Shown here in pieces: positions 17,922 through 29,107 of a stretch of 43,841 nucleotides of DNA; the stretch's first letter is position 1; every line of letters starts with the position of its first letter. Under the pieces are notes generated by a model that was given only the letters and a program-made list of their open reading frames with translations, had not been told where the DNA came from and searched no databases. The DNA comes from Pseudomonadota bacterium (GTDB lineage: Bacteria; Pseudomonadota; Alphaproteobacteria; Acetobacterales; Acetobacteraceae). The stretch is taken from positions 1 through 43,841 of the forward strand of contig JAJZEV010000223.1 in NCBI GenBank assembly GCA_021805665.1, read 5' to 3'. The translations under genes were made by a program, and so were the position numbers.

Positions 17922-18677
17922 ATGCGTATCGTCTTCCGTTGCGACCCCGCGCTTGCCGATTTCCTGCCCGGGCCCGTCCCGGCCCGGGCCGCACTGCCGG
18001 ACTGGATTCGCGCGATGCAGCCACGGAGTTTCTCGCCAACCCACGGGCGGGAGGTCCGCACCGTCAAGCAATGTCCGCCGTTCATCGATGCCATGAGCTA
18101 TGGCTTCATCATGCCCCTGCCCTGCGACGTGACCGTGCGGGACGGCGCGCTGTCCTGGAACTGGGATGTCCCGACTCCATCGGTTCACGCCCACCCGCGC
18201 TCCCCGATCAGCTTCCACGTCGCCGAACAGGTGGAGGGCACGCCGCTGCACGGTCCCGATCAGGTGCTGGTGAAGTTCAACAGCTTCTGGACGATCGAGT
18301 TGGAGCCGGGCTGGTCGCTGTTCGCCACCCATCCGGTCAACCGCGAGGACCTGCCGTTCCGCCTCGTCACCGGCCTGGTCGATGCCGACCGGTTCAGCGA
18401 TGTCGGCATCCTGTTTCCCGCGCGGTGGACCGATCCATCGTTCTCTGGAACGCTGCCGCGGGGCACGCCGGTGGCACAGTGCTTCGCCGTGCCGCGTACC
18501 GTGCCGGAACTGGTGTTCGAGAGCTTTTCGGCCGAAGCCGCCGCCCGCTACGACGAAACGGCCGAAGCGCTGCTCAGCACCCCGGGCGTGTACCGCCGCC
18601 GCTTCCGCGATCGTCGTTCAGCCGCCCCGGGTTCAGACACCGAGCGCCCGACGGAAGTCGGCGGGGTGGAGCCATAA
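17922..18677 (+). CDS. Uncharacterised conserved-looking protein downstream of glpK
   Basis: I do not recognise this 251-residue soluble protein with certainty. It has no signal peptide or membrane segment. Distinct segments are RTVKQCPPFIDAM (about 46-58), FIMPLPCDVTV, VKFNSFWTIELEPGWSL and GLVDADRFSD, rich in Pro, Trp and aromatic residues, suggesting a compact beta-rich domain. The general order recalls DUF6065-type proteins, but that is an impression only. ATG 17922 follows GGGAG with suitable spacing and lies 16 nt after glpK, so it is probably co-transcribed. Its last 45 bp overlap the 3' end of the convergent TPR gene. Confidence 0.65.
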   Translation: MRIVFRCDPALADFLPGPVPARAALPDWIRAMQPRSFSPTHGREVRTVKQCPPFIDAMSYGFIMPLPCDVTVRDGALSWNWDVPTPSVHAHPRSPISFHVAEQVEGTPLHGPDQVLVKFNSFWTIELEPGWSLFATHPVNREDLPFRLVTGLVDADRFSDVGILFPARWTDPSFSGTLPRGTPVAQCFAVPRTVPELVFESFSAEAAARYDETAEALLSTPGVYRRRFRDRRSAAPGSDTERPTEVGGVEP

Positions 18678-19540
18678 CATGCCGGTGCTGGCGGCGGTGA
18701 CCGCCTGGGCGATGCGGCCCAGCGTGTCGGGGCGGATCTGGATCGCGGATCGGTAAGCCGCCATTGCCGCCGGCATATCGCCCAGGCGCTGATGGGCGAT
18801 GCCCAGGTTGACCGCCGCCTCGGCGAAGTCCGCCCGCTCCCGCAGCGCCGCACCGAACGCGGTTGCGGCGGCGCGTTCGTCCCCCAGGTCCTGACAGGTA
18901 AGACCGAGCGCGAACCATGCCGCGGAGGCGGTAGGGTCGAGGGCGGTAGCGCGCTCTAGCGCGGCACGCGCCTCGGTCATCTGTTGAGCTTCGCGCAACA
19001 GCAGGCCGCGGCCGAACCAGGCTGGCGCCAGGGTTGGATCGGCGGACGCTGCACGCGTGAAGGCGGCCAGCGCGGTGGCAGGCCGTTGCGCGCGTTGCAG
19101 CAGCAGGCCGAGTTGTTGCCACTCCCGCGCCGGGGCTTTGTGCCGCGCCGCAGTCATATCCAGCATCGCGGAAAGCGACGGGTCGCCAAGTTCCAGCAGC
19201 GTGCGGCACAGCAGGAACGCCGGTTCGGCCTGATCCGGCGCGCGGGCCACGGCTTCGCGCAGCGGGGTCACTGCCTGATCCGCCAGGCCGGCGGCCAGCG
19301 CAGCCCGGGCGGCCAGGATCAGCGACGGCACATGAAGCGGGCGCGAGGCGAGGCCGCGCCGGATCGCGGTCAGCGCCTGCCGCGGACGGCCGGCGCGCAG
19401 GTCGATGGTGGCTTCAAGCTGGGCGACCGCTGGATCGTCGGGCCGGCTTTGCCGCAGGCCGCCACAGACCGCCGCCGCCGCATCCAGATTGCCGGCATTC
19501 AGGTGGGCCAGGGCGGTTGCGATCGGAGTGTGCGGCGGCA

Positions 19541-19541
<1 letters not shown>
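18633..19541 (-). CDS. TPR-repeat protein at the end of the aap operon
   Basis: The 302-residue protein consists almost wholly of tetratricopeptide-like helical pairs. Successive units show the A-W/F-x-x-G-L-x-x-x and A-x-x-x-P spacing (for example APAWFGRGLLLREAQQMTEARAALERAT). It has no signal peptide, membrane helix or catalytic domain, so a scaffold role in the cytoplasm is likely. ATG at 19541 shares one base with the aapP stop (TGATG) and follows AGGGGG, which points to coupled translation. A longer in-frame start would lie inside aapP and is rejected. Why an amino-acid transporter operon carries it is unknown. Confidence 0.8.
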
Positions 19542-20302
<761 letters not shown>

Positions 20303-20313
20303 GGTATTCTCCG

Positions 20314-21453
20314 TCAGCGCCCGCGGGAGCGGTTAAGATCGCGCTCCAGGCTTCGGCTGTATTGCGACATGGCAAAACAGAAAGCGACGTAGATCGCCGC
20401 GAGCCCCAGATAGACCTCGGTGGAAAAGCTCTCCCAGGGGGGGTCGCTCAGCGCGACCTTTCCCATGGTCATCAGGTCGAACAGGCCGATGATCAGCACC
20501 AGGCTGGTGTCCTTGAAGAAGCCGATAAAAGTGTTGACCAAGGGCGGGATCACCAGCCGCAGCGCCTGCGGCAGGATGATGAACGCGGTCTTTTGCCAGT
20601 AAGACAGGCCCAGCGCGTCGGCCGCCTCCGCCTGACCCTTGGGCAGCGCCTGCAGGCCGCCGCGCACCACCTCCGCCAGATACGCGGCGGCGAACAGGAT
20701 GATGGCGGCCTGGGCGCGCAGCAGCTTGTCGATGTTCAGCCCCGCCGGCATGAACAAAGGAAACATGACGCTGGCCATGAACAGGACGGAGATCAGCGGC
20801 ACCCCGCGGATCAACTCCACATACACCACGCACAGGACCTTGACGGCGGGCAGGTCTGCCGACCGGCGCCCCAGCGCGACCAGCACGGACAGCGGGAAGG
20901 CGAACGCCAGCCCGAACGTCGCCAGGATCAGGGTGATCGGCAGGCCGCCCCAGTAATCCTCGGAGACCAGCGGCAGGCCGGCGAAACCGCCCCACATCAG
21001 CGCCCCGACGGCGGTCAGCGTGCCGATCCAGATCAGGACGAGTTCCTTGCGCCAGAAGCGGCGGAGGCCGGACACGATGTAAAGCCCGATGAACAGCAGC
21101 ACGACGATCGCCGGGCGCCATTGTTCCGCATACGGATACCGCCCGAACAGGATCAGGCGGTATTTGTCGGCCAGCACCGCCCAGCAGGCCCCGACGCCCT
21201 TGGCGTTTTGGCAAATTGCGGTGTTGGCGATGCCGGTCGGACCGTACGGCACGGACCAGATGGCGTTCACGATCCCCCATTCAAACGCCGCGAAGACACC
21301 GCGCAGGACGATATAGCCCAGCGCCAGGGTAACGGCGGTGGACCACCACGATCCGAACAGGTTCGCCCGGACCCGGGAACGGAGGCTGACGGCGGCGGCT
21401 TTTTGCTGTTCCCGAGCTTCCAGGGGTGTGTGTTCGGAGGCGATGTCGCCCAT
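20314..21453 (-). CDS. aapM: General L-amino acid ABC transporter permease AapM
   Basis: This 379-residue permease forms the pore with AapQ. The N-terminal half has extra membrane segments and a periplasmic loop with paired Cys ([11 protein letters not shown]). The C-terminal half holds the conserved permease domain with the EAA-type loop ([22 protein letters not shown]). The length and the long insert before the core domain are typical of AapM and distinguish it from short HisM-type permeases. It starts 4 nt after the aapQ stop. Confidence 0.93.
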   Translation of the reverse strand: MGDIASEHTPLEAREQQKAAAVSLRSRVRANLFGSWWSTAVTLALGYIVLRGVFAAFEWGIVNAIWSVPYGPTGIANTAICQNAKGVGACWAVLADKYRLILFGRYPYAEQWRPAIVVLLFIGLYIVSGLRRFWRKELVLIWIGTLTAVGALMWGGFAGLPLVSEDYWGGLPITLILATFGLAFAFPLSVLVALGRRSADLPAVKVLCVVYVELIRGVPLISVLFMASVMFPLFMPAGLNIDKLLRAQAAIILFAAAYLAEVVRGGLQALPKGQAEAADALGLSYWQKTAFIILPQALRLVIPPLVNTFIGFFKDTSLVLIIGLFDLMTMGKVALSDPPWESFSTEVYLGLAAIYVAFCFAMSQYSRSLERDLNRSRGR

Positions 21454-21457
21454 GGCG

Positions 21458-22669
21458 TCAGCGCTCCACCAGCGCGATGCGCGCGTTGTACCAGTTCATG
21501 AACAGGCTGATCGACAGGCTGATCGTCAGATAGACCGCCATGATATAGGCGATGCCCTCGATGGCCTGGCCGGTCTGATTCAGCGTGGTGTTGGCGATCG
21601 ACACCACATCCTGAAATCCGATCGCGATCGCCAGGGAGCTGTTCTTGGTCAGGTTCAGATACTGGCTTGTCATCGGCGGTATAATGACCCGCAACGCCTG
21701 CGGCAGGACGATCTGGCGCAGAACCTCACCCGGCCGCAGCCCCAGTGCCTCCGCCGCTTCCCACTGGCCCTTGGGGATGGCCTGGATGCCCGATCGGACG
21801 ATCTCGGCGATATACGAAGCGGTGTAGGTCACCAGCCCGACCAGCAGCGCGAAGTATTCAGGGCTGACGGTGCCGCCGCCCTGGAAGTTGAAGCCTTTCA
21901 GCACCGGCAGAACAAGCGCGAACGGCGCCCCCAGCACGGCCCAAACCGCCACGGGGACGCCGATCAGCAGACCCGCCGCGACGGGCCACGACGCGGGACG
22001 CCGGCCGGTCGCCTCCTGCTGGCGGGTCGCGTGTTTGCGCCAGACCAACGTGCCGGCCGCACCGATGGCGAAGGCCAGCAGCGCCCAGCTATGCGCCGGC
22101 TGCCAATCCAGCAGCGGCACCCGCATGCCGCGGTTGGTCAGGAAGAACGCCTTGCCGATGTGCAGCGCCTGACGCGGTGCGGGCAGGCCCTGGAGGATGG
22201 TGTACCAGAACAGCAGTTGCAGCAGCAGCGGGATGTCGCGCAGCACCTCCACATAGAACGCCGTGAGTTTGGACAGCAGCCAGTTCTTGGAAAGCCGCCC
22301 GATACCGATCAGGGTGCCCAGGATGGTCGCCAGCACGATCCCGATCGCCGCCACCTGCAACGTGTTCAGCACGCCGATCAGCAGCGCCCGTCCGTAGGTG
22401 CTGACCGCCGGGTTATAGGGAATCAAGGACTCGCCGATCGGAATGCCGGCCACCCGGTCCAGGAAGGCGAATCCGGTGGCGATGTGGCGCTGGGCCAGGT
22501 TCTTGGCGGTGTTGTCGATCAAATACCAGGCGATGGCCGCAACAATGCCGACAATGACAACCTGCCAGACAATCGCTCGGCATACCGGGTCGGACCAGGA
22601 CAGCCGCATGCGCCGCTTCGGGGCCCGCCGAACGGCGATCAGGCGAGGATCGGCGGTTGCCGGGGACAT
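21458..22669 (-). CDS. aapQ: General L-amino acid ABC transporter permease AapQ
   Basis: AapQ is the first permease of the general amino-acid importer, 403 residues, with about eight membrane helices and the coupling loop AAEALGLRPGEVLRQIVLPQALR. The reading frame is open 84 codons further upstream. ATG at 22669 is chosen because it follows GGGAGG, gives the expected AapQ N terminus, and lies about 27 nt from the start point predicted by a sigma-54 promoter at 22707-22722. The gene for the periplasmic binding protein, aapJ, normally sits just upstream but is not in the window. Confidence 0.92.
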   Translation of the reverse strand: MSPATADPRLIAVRRAPKRRMRLSWSDPVCRAIVWQVVIVGIVAAIAWYLIDNTAKNLAQRHIATGFAFLDRVAGIPIGESLIPYNPAVSTYGRALLIGVLNTLQVAAIGIVLATILGTLIGIGRLSKNWLLSKLTAFYVEVLRDIPLLLQLLFWYTILQGLPAPRQALHIGKAFFLTNRGMRVPLLDWQPAHSWALLAFAIGAAGTLVWRKHATRQQEATGRRPASWPVAAGLLIGVPVAVWAVLGAPFALVLPVLKGFNFQGGGTVSPEYFALLVGLVTYTASYIAEIVRSGIQAIPKGQWEAAEALGLRPGEVLRQIVLPQALRVIIPPMTSQYLNLTKNSSLAIAIGFQDVVSIANTTLNQTGQAIEGIAYIMAVYLTISLSISLFMNWYNARIALVER

Positions 22670-23024
22670 CGTGGGGCGGCCTCCCTGGTTGTTGCTTGTT
22701 TGGTTAGGCAAGATCGGGGCCATGCGCAATGCGCGGATTGGATATCGATGTCGGCCAACTTGCTCGGTTCCCCTGTCGATCGGCGTGACCCGCTGGCGAA
22801 GGCCTGTTCCGAATTCAGCCGTGCCCGGGACAAGGTCGGATCGATTACAATCAAGGAACCGGTACGACCCGCGGGGACGGATTCGCTCCAGGCAGGGAGT
22901 TGCTGTTTCCCGGTGAACCACCTCGCAGTGCGACGAATAGGCGATCAGGCCCTTCGGAGGTCATTGCGCGCTATATTCTTGGGGACTGCTATCCGTTCCG
23001 CGATGTCGCATGCCGTACAGACAT
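22670..23024. other. Gene-free region upstream of aapQ
   Basis: I see no credible gene here. Open frames on either strand have no family character. The stretch contains the aapQ Shine-Dalgarno sequence and a sigma-54-type promoter at its left end, and the tail of the pal terminator at its right end. The middle (about 22725-23020) shows no feature I can name; it would be the place for NtrC-type enhancer sites. Confidence 0.6.
22707..22722 (-). promoter_or_regulatory. Sigma-54 (-24/-12) promoter of aapQMP
   Basis: Read on the minus strand this is TGGCCCCGATCTTGCC. It matches the RpoN consensus TGGCAC-N5-TTGCW at all but two positions, with the essential GG (22721-22720) and GC (22709-22708) at the correct spacing. 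Transcription would begin near 22696, leaving a leader of about 27 nt that contains the Shine-Dalgarno sequence. Nitrogen-regulated expression of a general amino-acid transporter would make sense. Confidence 0.6.
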
Positions 23025-23067
23025 AAAAACCGTCAACCCGGGTGGAAGAATCCACCCGGGTTGACGG
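23025..23067 (-). terminator. Rho-independent terminator of pal
   Basis: A perfect 17-bp stem (23030-23046 with 23051-23067) and a 4-nt loop is followed, in the minus direction, by five T residues (23029-23025). It lies about 50 nt after the pal stop and is the clearest terminator in the window. It closes the tol-pal transcription unit. Confidence 0.92.
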
Positions 23068-23118
23068 CCAAAATGTCAGGCGCGACGCGGTTCCGAGCTA
23101 AATGCCCGGCACCACGGC

Positions 23119-23586
23119 TTAGCGAACGGAAGTGATCGCGTTCCGGTTCTGCGCCCAGGCTTGCTCCGTGGAGCCCTGTGCGGTCGGACGATCCTTGCCG
23201 TAGCTGATCGTGGTCATGCGGGCCGCGGCAACGCCCTTGGCCTTCAGATAAGCCGCAGCGGCATTCGCGCGACGGTTGCCGAGGGCCAGGTTGTATTCTT
23301 CCGTGCCGCGCTCATCGCAGTTACCAGCGATCTGCACGTTGTTGGTCGCATACTTCGCGAGCCACGCAGCCTGCTTGTCCAGAGTCGCCTTCGCGTCGTC
23401 GCGGAGGCCAGACTTGTTGAAGTCATAGAAAACGCGATCGCCAACATTGGCGACCAGGTCTTCCTGGCTGCCCGGCACGATGCTGGAGGTAACCGGAGCA
23501 GGAGCGGCCGGCGTGGTGGTTGCAGGGGTGGAGCACGCCGCCAGCAGGGCGACGGCGGACAGAGCGCCGAGGATCTTGATGTTCAT
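23119..23586 (-). CDS. pal: Peptidoglycan-associated lipoprotein Pal
   Basis: Pal anchors the outer membrane to peptidoglycan and works with TolB and TolQRA in envelope constriction. The 155-residue precursor has a short signal ending in the lipobox LLAAC (Cys18 lipidated). A Thr/Pro/Ala-rich linker and an OmpA-like domain follow. The domain includes the peptidoglycan-binding segment IAGNCDERGTEEYNLALGNRRA. ATG 23586 is used because it puts the lipobox at the right place; an upstream in-frame start would add a charged leader. It has its own candidate promoter and a strong terminator. Confidence 0.96.
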   Translation of the reverse strand: MNIKILGALSAVALLAACSTPATTTPAAPAPVTSSIVPGSQEDLVANVGDRVFYDFNKSGLRDDAKATLDKQAAWLAKYATNNVQIAGNCDERGTEEYNLALGNRRANAAAAYLKAKGVAAARMTTISYGKDRPTAQGSTEQAWAQNRNAITSVR

Positions 23587-23675
23587 CTTTTCTTCGTCCC
23601 TGGAAGGGGTGCAATCCAAATGCGCGAACAGCGCCCGCGCAGGAAGAAACGGTAATCCGTTCCGTCCGCGTGAGC

Positions 23676-23704
23676 GATTAACGTGTTCGGGCGATAGCGG
23701 TCAA
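23676..23704 (-). promoter_or_regulatory. Candidate pal promoter
   Basis: On the minus strand, TTGACC (23704-23699) and TTAATC (23681-23676) are separated by 17 bp, a good sigma-70-type pair, in the 217-bp gap between tolB and pal. Transcription would start near 23669, about 80 nt before pal. It would allow the abundant lipoprotein to be made independently of the rest of the tol operon. Confidence 0.5.
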
Positions 23705-23803
23705 GTTCCCTGAGGCATTAAAACACCTCATAGCACCTATGTTGCGCACTCAACACAGTACCGACGCTGGATTGTCACACCATTGCGCGGCAAAACACCC
23801 GTC

Positions 23804-25201
23804 CTAGGTTCCCAGCGGCGACCATGCCGGGTCGGACGCATCGGTCGGGGTTTCCACCGGGCGTTCGTTGAACCCCGTGATATCGACCGAAACCAGCCGT
23901 GAGGAGAACCCGCGCCCGCGGGAATCCTGCGACCGGGTTTCGCGCCAGAACATCAATACTCGTCCGTTCGGGGCGAACGTCGGGCCTTCCACCAGCCAGC
24001 CCTCGGACAGGATGCGCTCGCCTGATCCGTCCGGGTGCATCACGCCAATGGCAAAATTCGATGTATCGCCAGCATAGCGCGTGAATGCGATCAGATCGCC
24101 GCGCGGTGACCAGACAGGAGTCGCATATTTCCCGTTGCCGAAACTGATGCGCTTCGCATCGCCCCCGCCCGAACCCATCACGTAGATTTGCTGATCACCC
24201 CCACGATCCGATGCGAACGCAATCTGGGAACCGTCCGGGCTGAAGCACGGGCTGACATCGATCGAGCCGGAGTTGGTCAGCCGTCGCGGCGAATGGCTGG
24301 CCAGATCCATCGACACGATGTCCGAACCGCCGCCGTTGGCCACCGCCATGATCACCCCGCTGCCATCCGGGGAAAAACGGGGCGCGAAGGTCATGCCGGT
24401 AAAATCGCCCAGCAGCCTTTGCTGACCGGACGCCAGGTTGAACAGATAGACCCGGGGCCGGTTGTTCGCGTAGCTCATGAACGCGATTTCATCCCGGGTC
24501 GGGTGGAACCGCGGGGTCAGCACCAGCCAGGACCCGTCGGTCAGCAGGCGGTTGTTTTCGCTGTCCTGATCCATGATCGCCAGCCGCTTGGTACGGCGGT
24601 CGCGCGGACCGGTTGCCGAGATGTAAACCACGCGGGTGTCGAAATAGCCCTTTTCGCCCAGCAGCCGCTCATAGATCACATCGGCCATGATGTGGGCGAT
24701 GCGGCGCCAGTTGCCCTGCGTCGTGGTGTAGGCAGTACCCTGAATCTGGGTTTGCGGCAGGATATCCCACAGCCGGAATTCCACCCGGACCTGACCGCCG
24801 CCCAAAATCTGGACACTGCCGGTTACCAGTGCCTGTGCGCCGGTCGGTTTCCAGTTGGCGAAGTTCGGCACGCCGGACGTCACGGCACCCGCCTGGATGA
24901 ACGCGGCCTGATCGATCAGCCGGAACAGCCCGCTGCGCGCGAGGTCGGCGCCGATCACCCCGGCGATTTCATGCCCAAGCTGCGCGGACGGCCCGTCGGG
25001 GCCGCCAAGATCGGGCACCGCGATCGGAATCGGCTCGCTGCGGGCGCGATCGACATCGATCACGGCGGATTGCCCGCCGCCACCCGCCCCGGCCGGAGCA
25101 GCCGGTTCGGCAAACACAGGCACAGGGGCCGCGGCCAGCAATCCAGCCGCGCCGGCAATCAGCCGACGACGGCCGACAGAGGTATTCGGAATGTAGATCA
25201 T
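23804..25201 (-). CDS. tolB: Tol-Pal system beta-propeller protein TolB
   Basis: TolB is the periplasmic link between TolA and Pal. The 465-residue precursor has an export signal ([15 protein letters not shown], probable cleavage near Ala31), an N-terminal alpha/beta domain and a six-bladed propeller. The propeller repeats are visible as [45 protein letters not shown] and [16 protein letters not shown] 25201 is preferred to the GTG five codons upstream. AGGTGG or GGAAG can serve as Shine-Dalgarno sequence. Confidence 0.95.
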   Translation of the reverse strand: MIYIPNTSVGRRRLIAGAAGLLAAAPVPVFAEPAAPAGAGGGGQSAVIDVDRARSEPIPIAVPDLGGPDGPSAQLGHEIAGVIGADLARSGLFRLIDQAAFIQAGAVTSGVPNFANWKPTGAQALVTGSVQILGGGQVRVEFRLWDILPQTQIQGTAYTTTQGNWRRIAHIMADVIYERLLGEKGYFDTRVVYISATGPRDRRTKRLAIMDQDSENNRLLTDGSWLVLTPRFHPTRDEIAFMSYANNRPRVYLFNLASGQQRLLGDFTGMTFAPRFSPDGSGVIMAVANGGGSDIVSMDLASHSPRRLTNSGSIDVSPCFSPDGSQIAFASDRGGDQQIYVMGSGGGDAKRISFGNGKYATPVWSPRGDLIAFTRYAGDTSNFAIGVMHPDGSGERILSEGWLVEGPTFAPNGRVLMFWRETRSQDSRGRGFSSRLVSVDITGFNERPVETPTDASDPAWSPLGT

Positions 25202-25280
25202 GACGTTGTCTTCCACCTGTTGCGGTTGCCTTGCAACGTGTTCGGTTGAGTCATCGCGGGAATGTGCCGGTCGGCTTTCA

Positions 25281-26213
25281 TCACGGCCTGAACCGGAAGG
25301 TCAGGACGTTGACTTTGCCAAGGACATTGTTGGGCAGCGGCAGATTGGCGCAGCGCGGATCCATGATCGCGCGCACCGCCCGCTCCGCGAACGCCCGGAA
25401 CCGGGGATCGCCCATGCGCCCCGCATCGTCGCCCGCCACCTCTACCCGGCGCGCGACGCCTGTTGCATCGGTCGTGACGGTCAGCATCACGCTTTGCTTG
25501 TCGATATCCAGCGCGCCGGCATCCTTCGTCCAGCACTCCCGCACATGGTCGCCGATGGCGCCGCGCTGCTGGCCGGTCAGCGCCGCCGTATCGTTGCCGG
25601 TCGGGTTGTCGCGCCCGCCAGCCGCCGGATTCGCCCGGGCTTTCGGCGGCTTGGTCTGGGCAAGCTGCTGACGCAACTTTTCCAGCGTGTTCTCCACCGA
25701 CGTGCTGTTCGGCGCGGCATTCTTCGTGATGTTCGGCTGCGACGTCGTGCTGGGGGGCATCGGCGGCGGCGGAACCGGAGGCGGCGGAACCGGCAGCGGC
25801 GGCTCGTTTTTCGGCGTCGGCGGCGTCGGCGGGGTCGGCGGCGCGGGCGGTGGCGGCACCGCGTCGGGCGACGGAACGGGCTCCGGCGGGGGTGTCTGTT
25901 GCGGCGGCGTGGGCGACGGCGGCGCCGGCTCCACGTGACTTTGCGGCGGTGGAGGCGGGGGTGGCGGCGGAGGCGGAGGCGCCTCGATAGGCTGCGGCTT
26001 CGGCGGCTGGTTTACCGGCGGCGCGGGCGTGGCATCGGCTTTCGACTGGGCCTGCGACGCCGATTTGACGTCGCCAAACACCATCGCGACCTCGGTTTCC
26101 GGCGGTGTTTCGTCCTTCGGCGTTAACGACGGCAGGCCGATCAGCAGGAACAGCAGCATCGCAAGATGCAGCAGGCCGGATGCAATCAGGCCACGGCGCA
26201 AAGCAGGCGTCAT
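25281..26213 (-). CDS. tolA: Cell envelope protein TolA (TonB-like C terminus)
   Basis: TolA spans the periplasm and transmits energy from TolQR to TolB and Pal. The 310-residue protein has one N-terminal membrane helix (about residues 9-29). A very long proline-rich stretch (about 60-165, including runs of consecutive Pro) follows. The C-terminal domain has the TonB/TolA-type signature [18 protein letters not shown]. Classical TolA proteins use a long Ala/Lys-rich helix; here that part is replaced by polyproline, as in TonB. Its place between tolR and tolB supports TolA. ATG 26213 is the likely start. Confidence 0.88.
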   Translation of the reverse strand: MTPALRRGLIASGLLHLAMLLFLLIGLPSLTPKDETPPETEVAMVFGDVKSASQAQSKADATPAPPVNQPPKPQPIEAPPPPPPPPPPPPQSHVEPAPPSPTPPQQTPPPEPVPSPDAVPPPPAPPTPPTPPTPKNEPPLPVPPPPVPPPPMPPSTTSQPNITKNAAPNSTSVENTLEKLRQQLAQTKPPKARANPAAGGRDNPTGNDTAALTGQQRGAIGDHVRECWTKDAGALDIDKQSVMLTVTTDATGVARRVEVAGDDAGRMGDPRFRAFAERAVRAIMDPRCANLPLPNNVLGKVNVLTFRFRP

Positions 26214-26313
26214 GCCCGCCCCCCCGAATCGAAGCCTTTCATCGCCATCGATACGTTGCTGCAGCACAGATCTGTCACCCGGCTAAGGTCGAGACGTGAC
26301 CGAACGGCGATGC

Positions 26314-26333
26314 GCCCCGGGACAATCCGGGGC
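26314..26333 (-). repeat. Hairpin in the tolR-tolA gap
   Basis: GCCCCGG (26314-26320) and CCGGGGC (26327-26333) form a 7-bp stem with a 6-nt loop, within the 170-bp gap between tolR and tolA. There is no T-run on either side, so a processing or partial-termination role is possible. The gap itself contains no gene that I can support. Confidence 0.4.
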
Positions 26334-26383
26334 TGGCGCCGCGAACGCCGGAAACGCTGCCAATGGTCATGCGTCGCACGCTG

Positions 26384-26866
<483 letters not shown>

Positions 26867-26869
26867 GGC

Positions 26870-27586
<717 letters not shown>

Positions 27587-27589
27587 TGC

Positions 27590-28042
27590 CTAATCCCCTT
27601 CTTTGGTCGCCGTTCCGGCGTCGTCGCGCATGCTGACCATCACCTGCCGCCATTGGGGCGGGATGCGGGCCGGCTTGTTCCCTCCGATTCGGACGCAGGC
27701 GAGTTTTATGCGCAACGCCGCGCAGACCCCGTTCGGGCCGCGCACCGTCTGGCGCAATAGGACGGTTGCCCCGCCCACGTCCATGATTTCCGTCTCGACC
27801 ACCAAAAGATCGTCGAGCATCGCGGGGCGCTGATAATCTATTTCGACGCGATGCACCATGAACATCAGACCAAATCGTTCCACCATCCCGGCATGCGGGA
27901 TTCCCGCGTCGCGCAGGGCTTCGGTTCGGCCGCGTTCGGCGTAACCCAGGTAGTTCGCGTGATACACCACCCCGCCGGCATCGGTGTCTTCATAATAGAC
28001 ACGCAAGGAATGGCGGTGGATGGATCGCGGATTAGCAATCAT
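27590..28042 (-). CDS. ybgC: Tol-Pal-associated acyl-CoA thioesterase YbgC
   Basis: YbgC is a hotdog-fold thioesterase that accompanies tol genes and acts on short or long acyl-CoA esters in the cytoplasm. The 150-residue protein carries the 4-hydroxybenzoyl-CoA-thioesterase-type motif YYEDTDAGGVVYHANYLGY, with Asp21 at the catalytic place. The operon order ybgC-tolQ-tolR-tolA-tolB-pal is the classical one. The ribosome-binding site is weak. Confidence 0.93.
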   Translation of the reverse strand: MIANPRSIHRHSLRVYYEDTDAGGVVYHANYLGYAERGRTEALRDAGIPHAGMVERFGLMFMVHRVEIDYQRPAMLDDLLVVETEIMDVGGATVLLRQTVRGPNGVCAALRIKLACVRIGGNKPARIPPQWRQVMVSMRDDAGTATKEGD

Positions 28043-28069
28043 TTAGGTGACGGTCCAAAGTTGTCCCCT

Positions 28070-29107
28070 TCACGCCTCGTCCCCAAGCACATCCAGCAGC
28101 GGCGTCCCGGTTCGCGGCACTTTCAGCCCCAGATGCCGCCATCCAGGCTCCCCCAGCATGCGGCCGCGACTGGTCCGCAGGATCAATCCTTCCTGGATCA
28201 GATACGGTTCGATCACATCCTCCAGCGTATCCCTGGCCTCCGCGAGCGCCGCGGCCAGCGTCTCGACACCGACGGGGCCGCCGGCATGGTGCTCCGCGAT
28301 CCGGCGCAGATAGCGCCGATCCATCGAGTCCAGCCCCAGGCGATCGACTTCCAGCCGGGTCAGTGCCGCATCGGCCACCTGCCGATCGACCGGGCTGTTG
28401 CCTTGCACAGCGGCGAAATCGCGCACCCGGCGCAGCAGCCGGCCGGCGATTCGGGGCGTGCCGCGCGAACGGCCGGCGATCTCGGCGGCGCCTTCGTCCG
28501 TCAGGTTCAAACCCAGCAGGCGCGCTCCGCGCACGATGATCTGGCGCAGTTCCTCCGGGGTATAGAATATCAATCGCAACGGAATCCCGAACCGGTCGCG
28601 CAACGGCGTGGCCAGCAGGCCGGCCCGCGTGGTGGCCCCAACCAGGGTGAACGGCGGCAAATCGATCCGCACGCTGCGCGCCGCCGGCCCCTCGCCGATG
28701 ATCAGGTCTAGCTGGAAATCTTCCATCGCCGGGTACAGGACTTCCTCGATCGCCGGTTGCAGGCGATGGATTTCGTCGATGAACAAGACATCCCTTGGCT
28801 GAAGGTTTGTCAGAATCGCGGCAAGATCGCCCGCCTTGGCGATCACCGGTCCCGATGTCGCGCGAAATCCGACCCCAAGCTCCCTGGCGACGATCTGCGC
28901 CAGGGTGGTTTTGCCAAGTCCAGGCGGGCCGTGCAGCAGCACATGGTCCAGCGACTCGCCCCGCGACTTCGCCGCCTGGATAAAGATCGCCAGATTCTCG
29001 CGCGATGCCTTCTGCCCGGTGAAATCGGCCAGCGTTTGCGGCCGCAGCGACGTTTCCGCCGCGTCCTCCGGCTGCCGAGCGGCGGAGACTTCCCGATCCT
29101 CGCTCAT
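28070..29107 (-). CDS. ruvB: Holliday junction branch migration helicase RuvB
   Basis: RuvB is the AAA+ ATPase that drives branch migration of Holliday junctions with RuvA. The 345-residue protein has Walker [10 protein letters not shown] (60-68), Walker B LFIDEIH (108-114), sensor 1 VGATTRAG and the winged-helix C terminus with [17 protein letters not shown]. The start overlaps the ruvA stop by 4 nt. It is followed after 27 nt by ybgC. Confidence 0.97.
   Translation of the reverse strand: MSEDREVSAARQPEDAAETSLRPQTLADFTGQKASRENLAIFIQAAKSRGESLDHVLLHGPPGLGKTTLAQIVARELGVGFRATSGPVIAKAGDLAAILTNLQPRDVLFIDEIHRLQPAIEEVLYPAMEDFQLDLIIGEGPAARSVRIDLPPFTLVGATTRAGLLATPLRDRFGIPLRLIFYTPEELRQIIVRGARLLGLNLTDEGAAEIAGRSRGTPRIAGRLLRRVRDFAAVQGNSPVDRQVADAALTRLEVDRLGLDSMDRRYLRRIAEHHAGGPVGVETLAAALAEARDTLEDVIEPYLIQEGLILRTSRGRMLGEPGWRHLGLKVPRTGTPLLDVLGDEA

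Noticed and set aside
16376..18094. Long minus-strand frame opposite glpK
   Set aside because: Low-complexity Gly/Arg/Gln composition, no start signal, opposite a certain gene.
22670..22921. 84-residue N-terminal extension of AapQ
   Set aside because: The extension has no membrane or AapQ-like sequence, contains the sigma-54 element, and the start at 22669 has a good ribosome-binding site.
25740..26000. GGC-rich repetitive DNA that could look like a tandem repeat or unstable locus
   Set aside because: It encodes the polyproline spacer of TolA on the minus strand; the repetition follows from proline codons rather than an independent repeat element.
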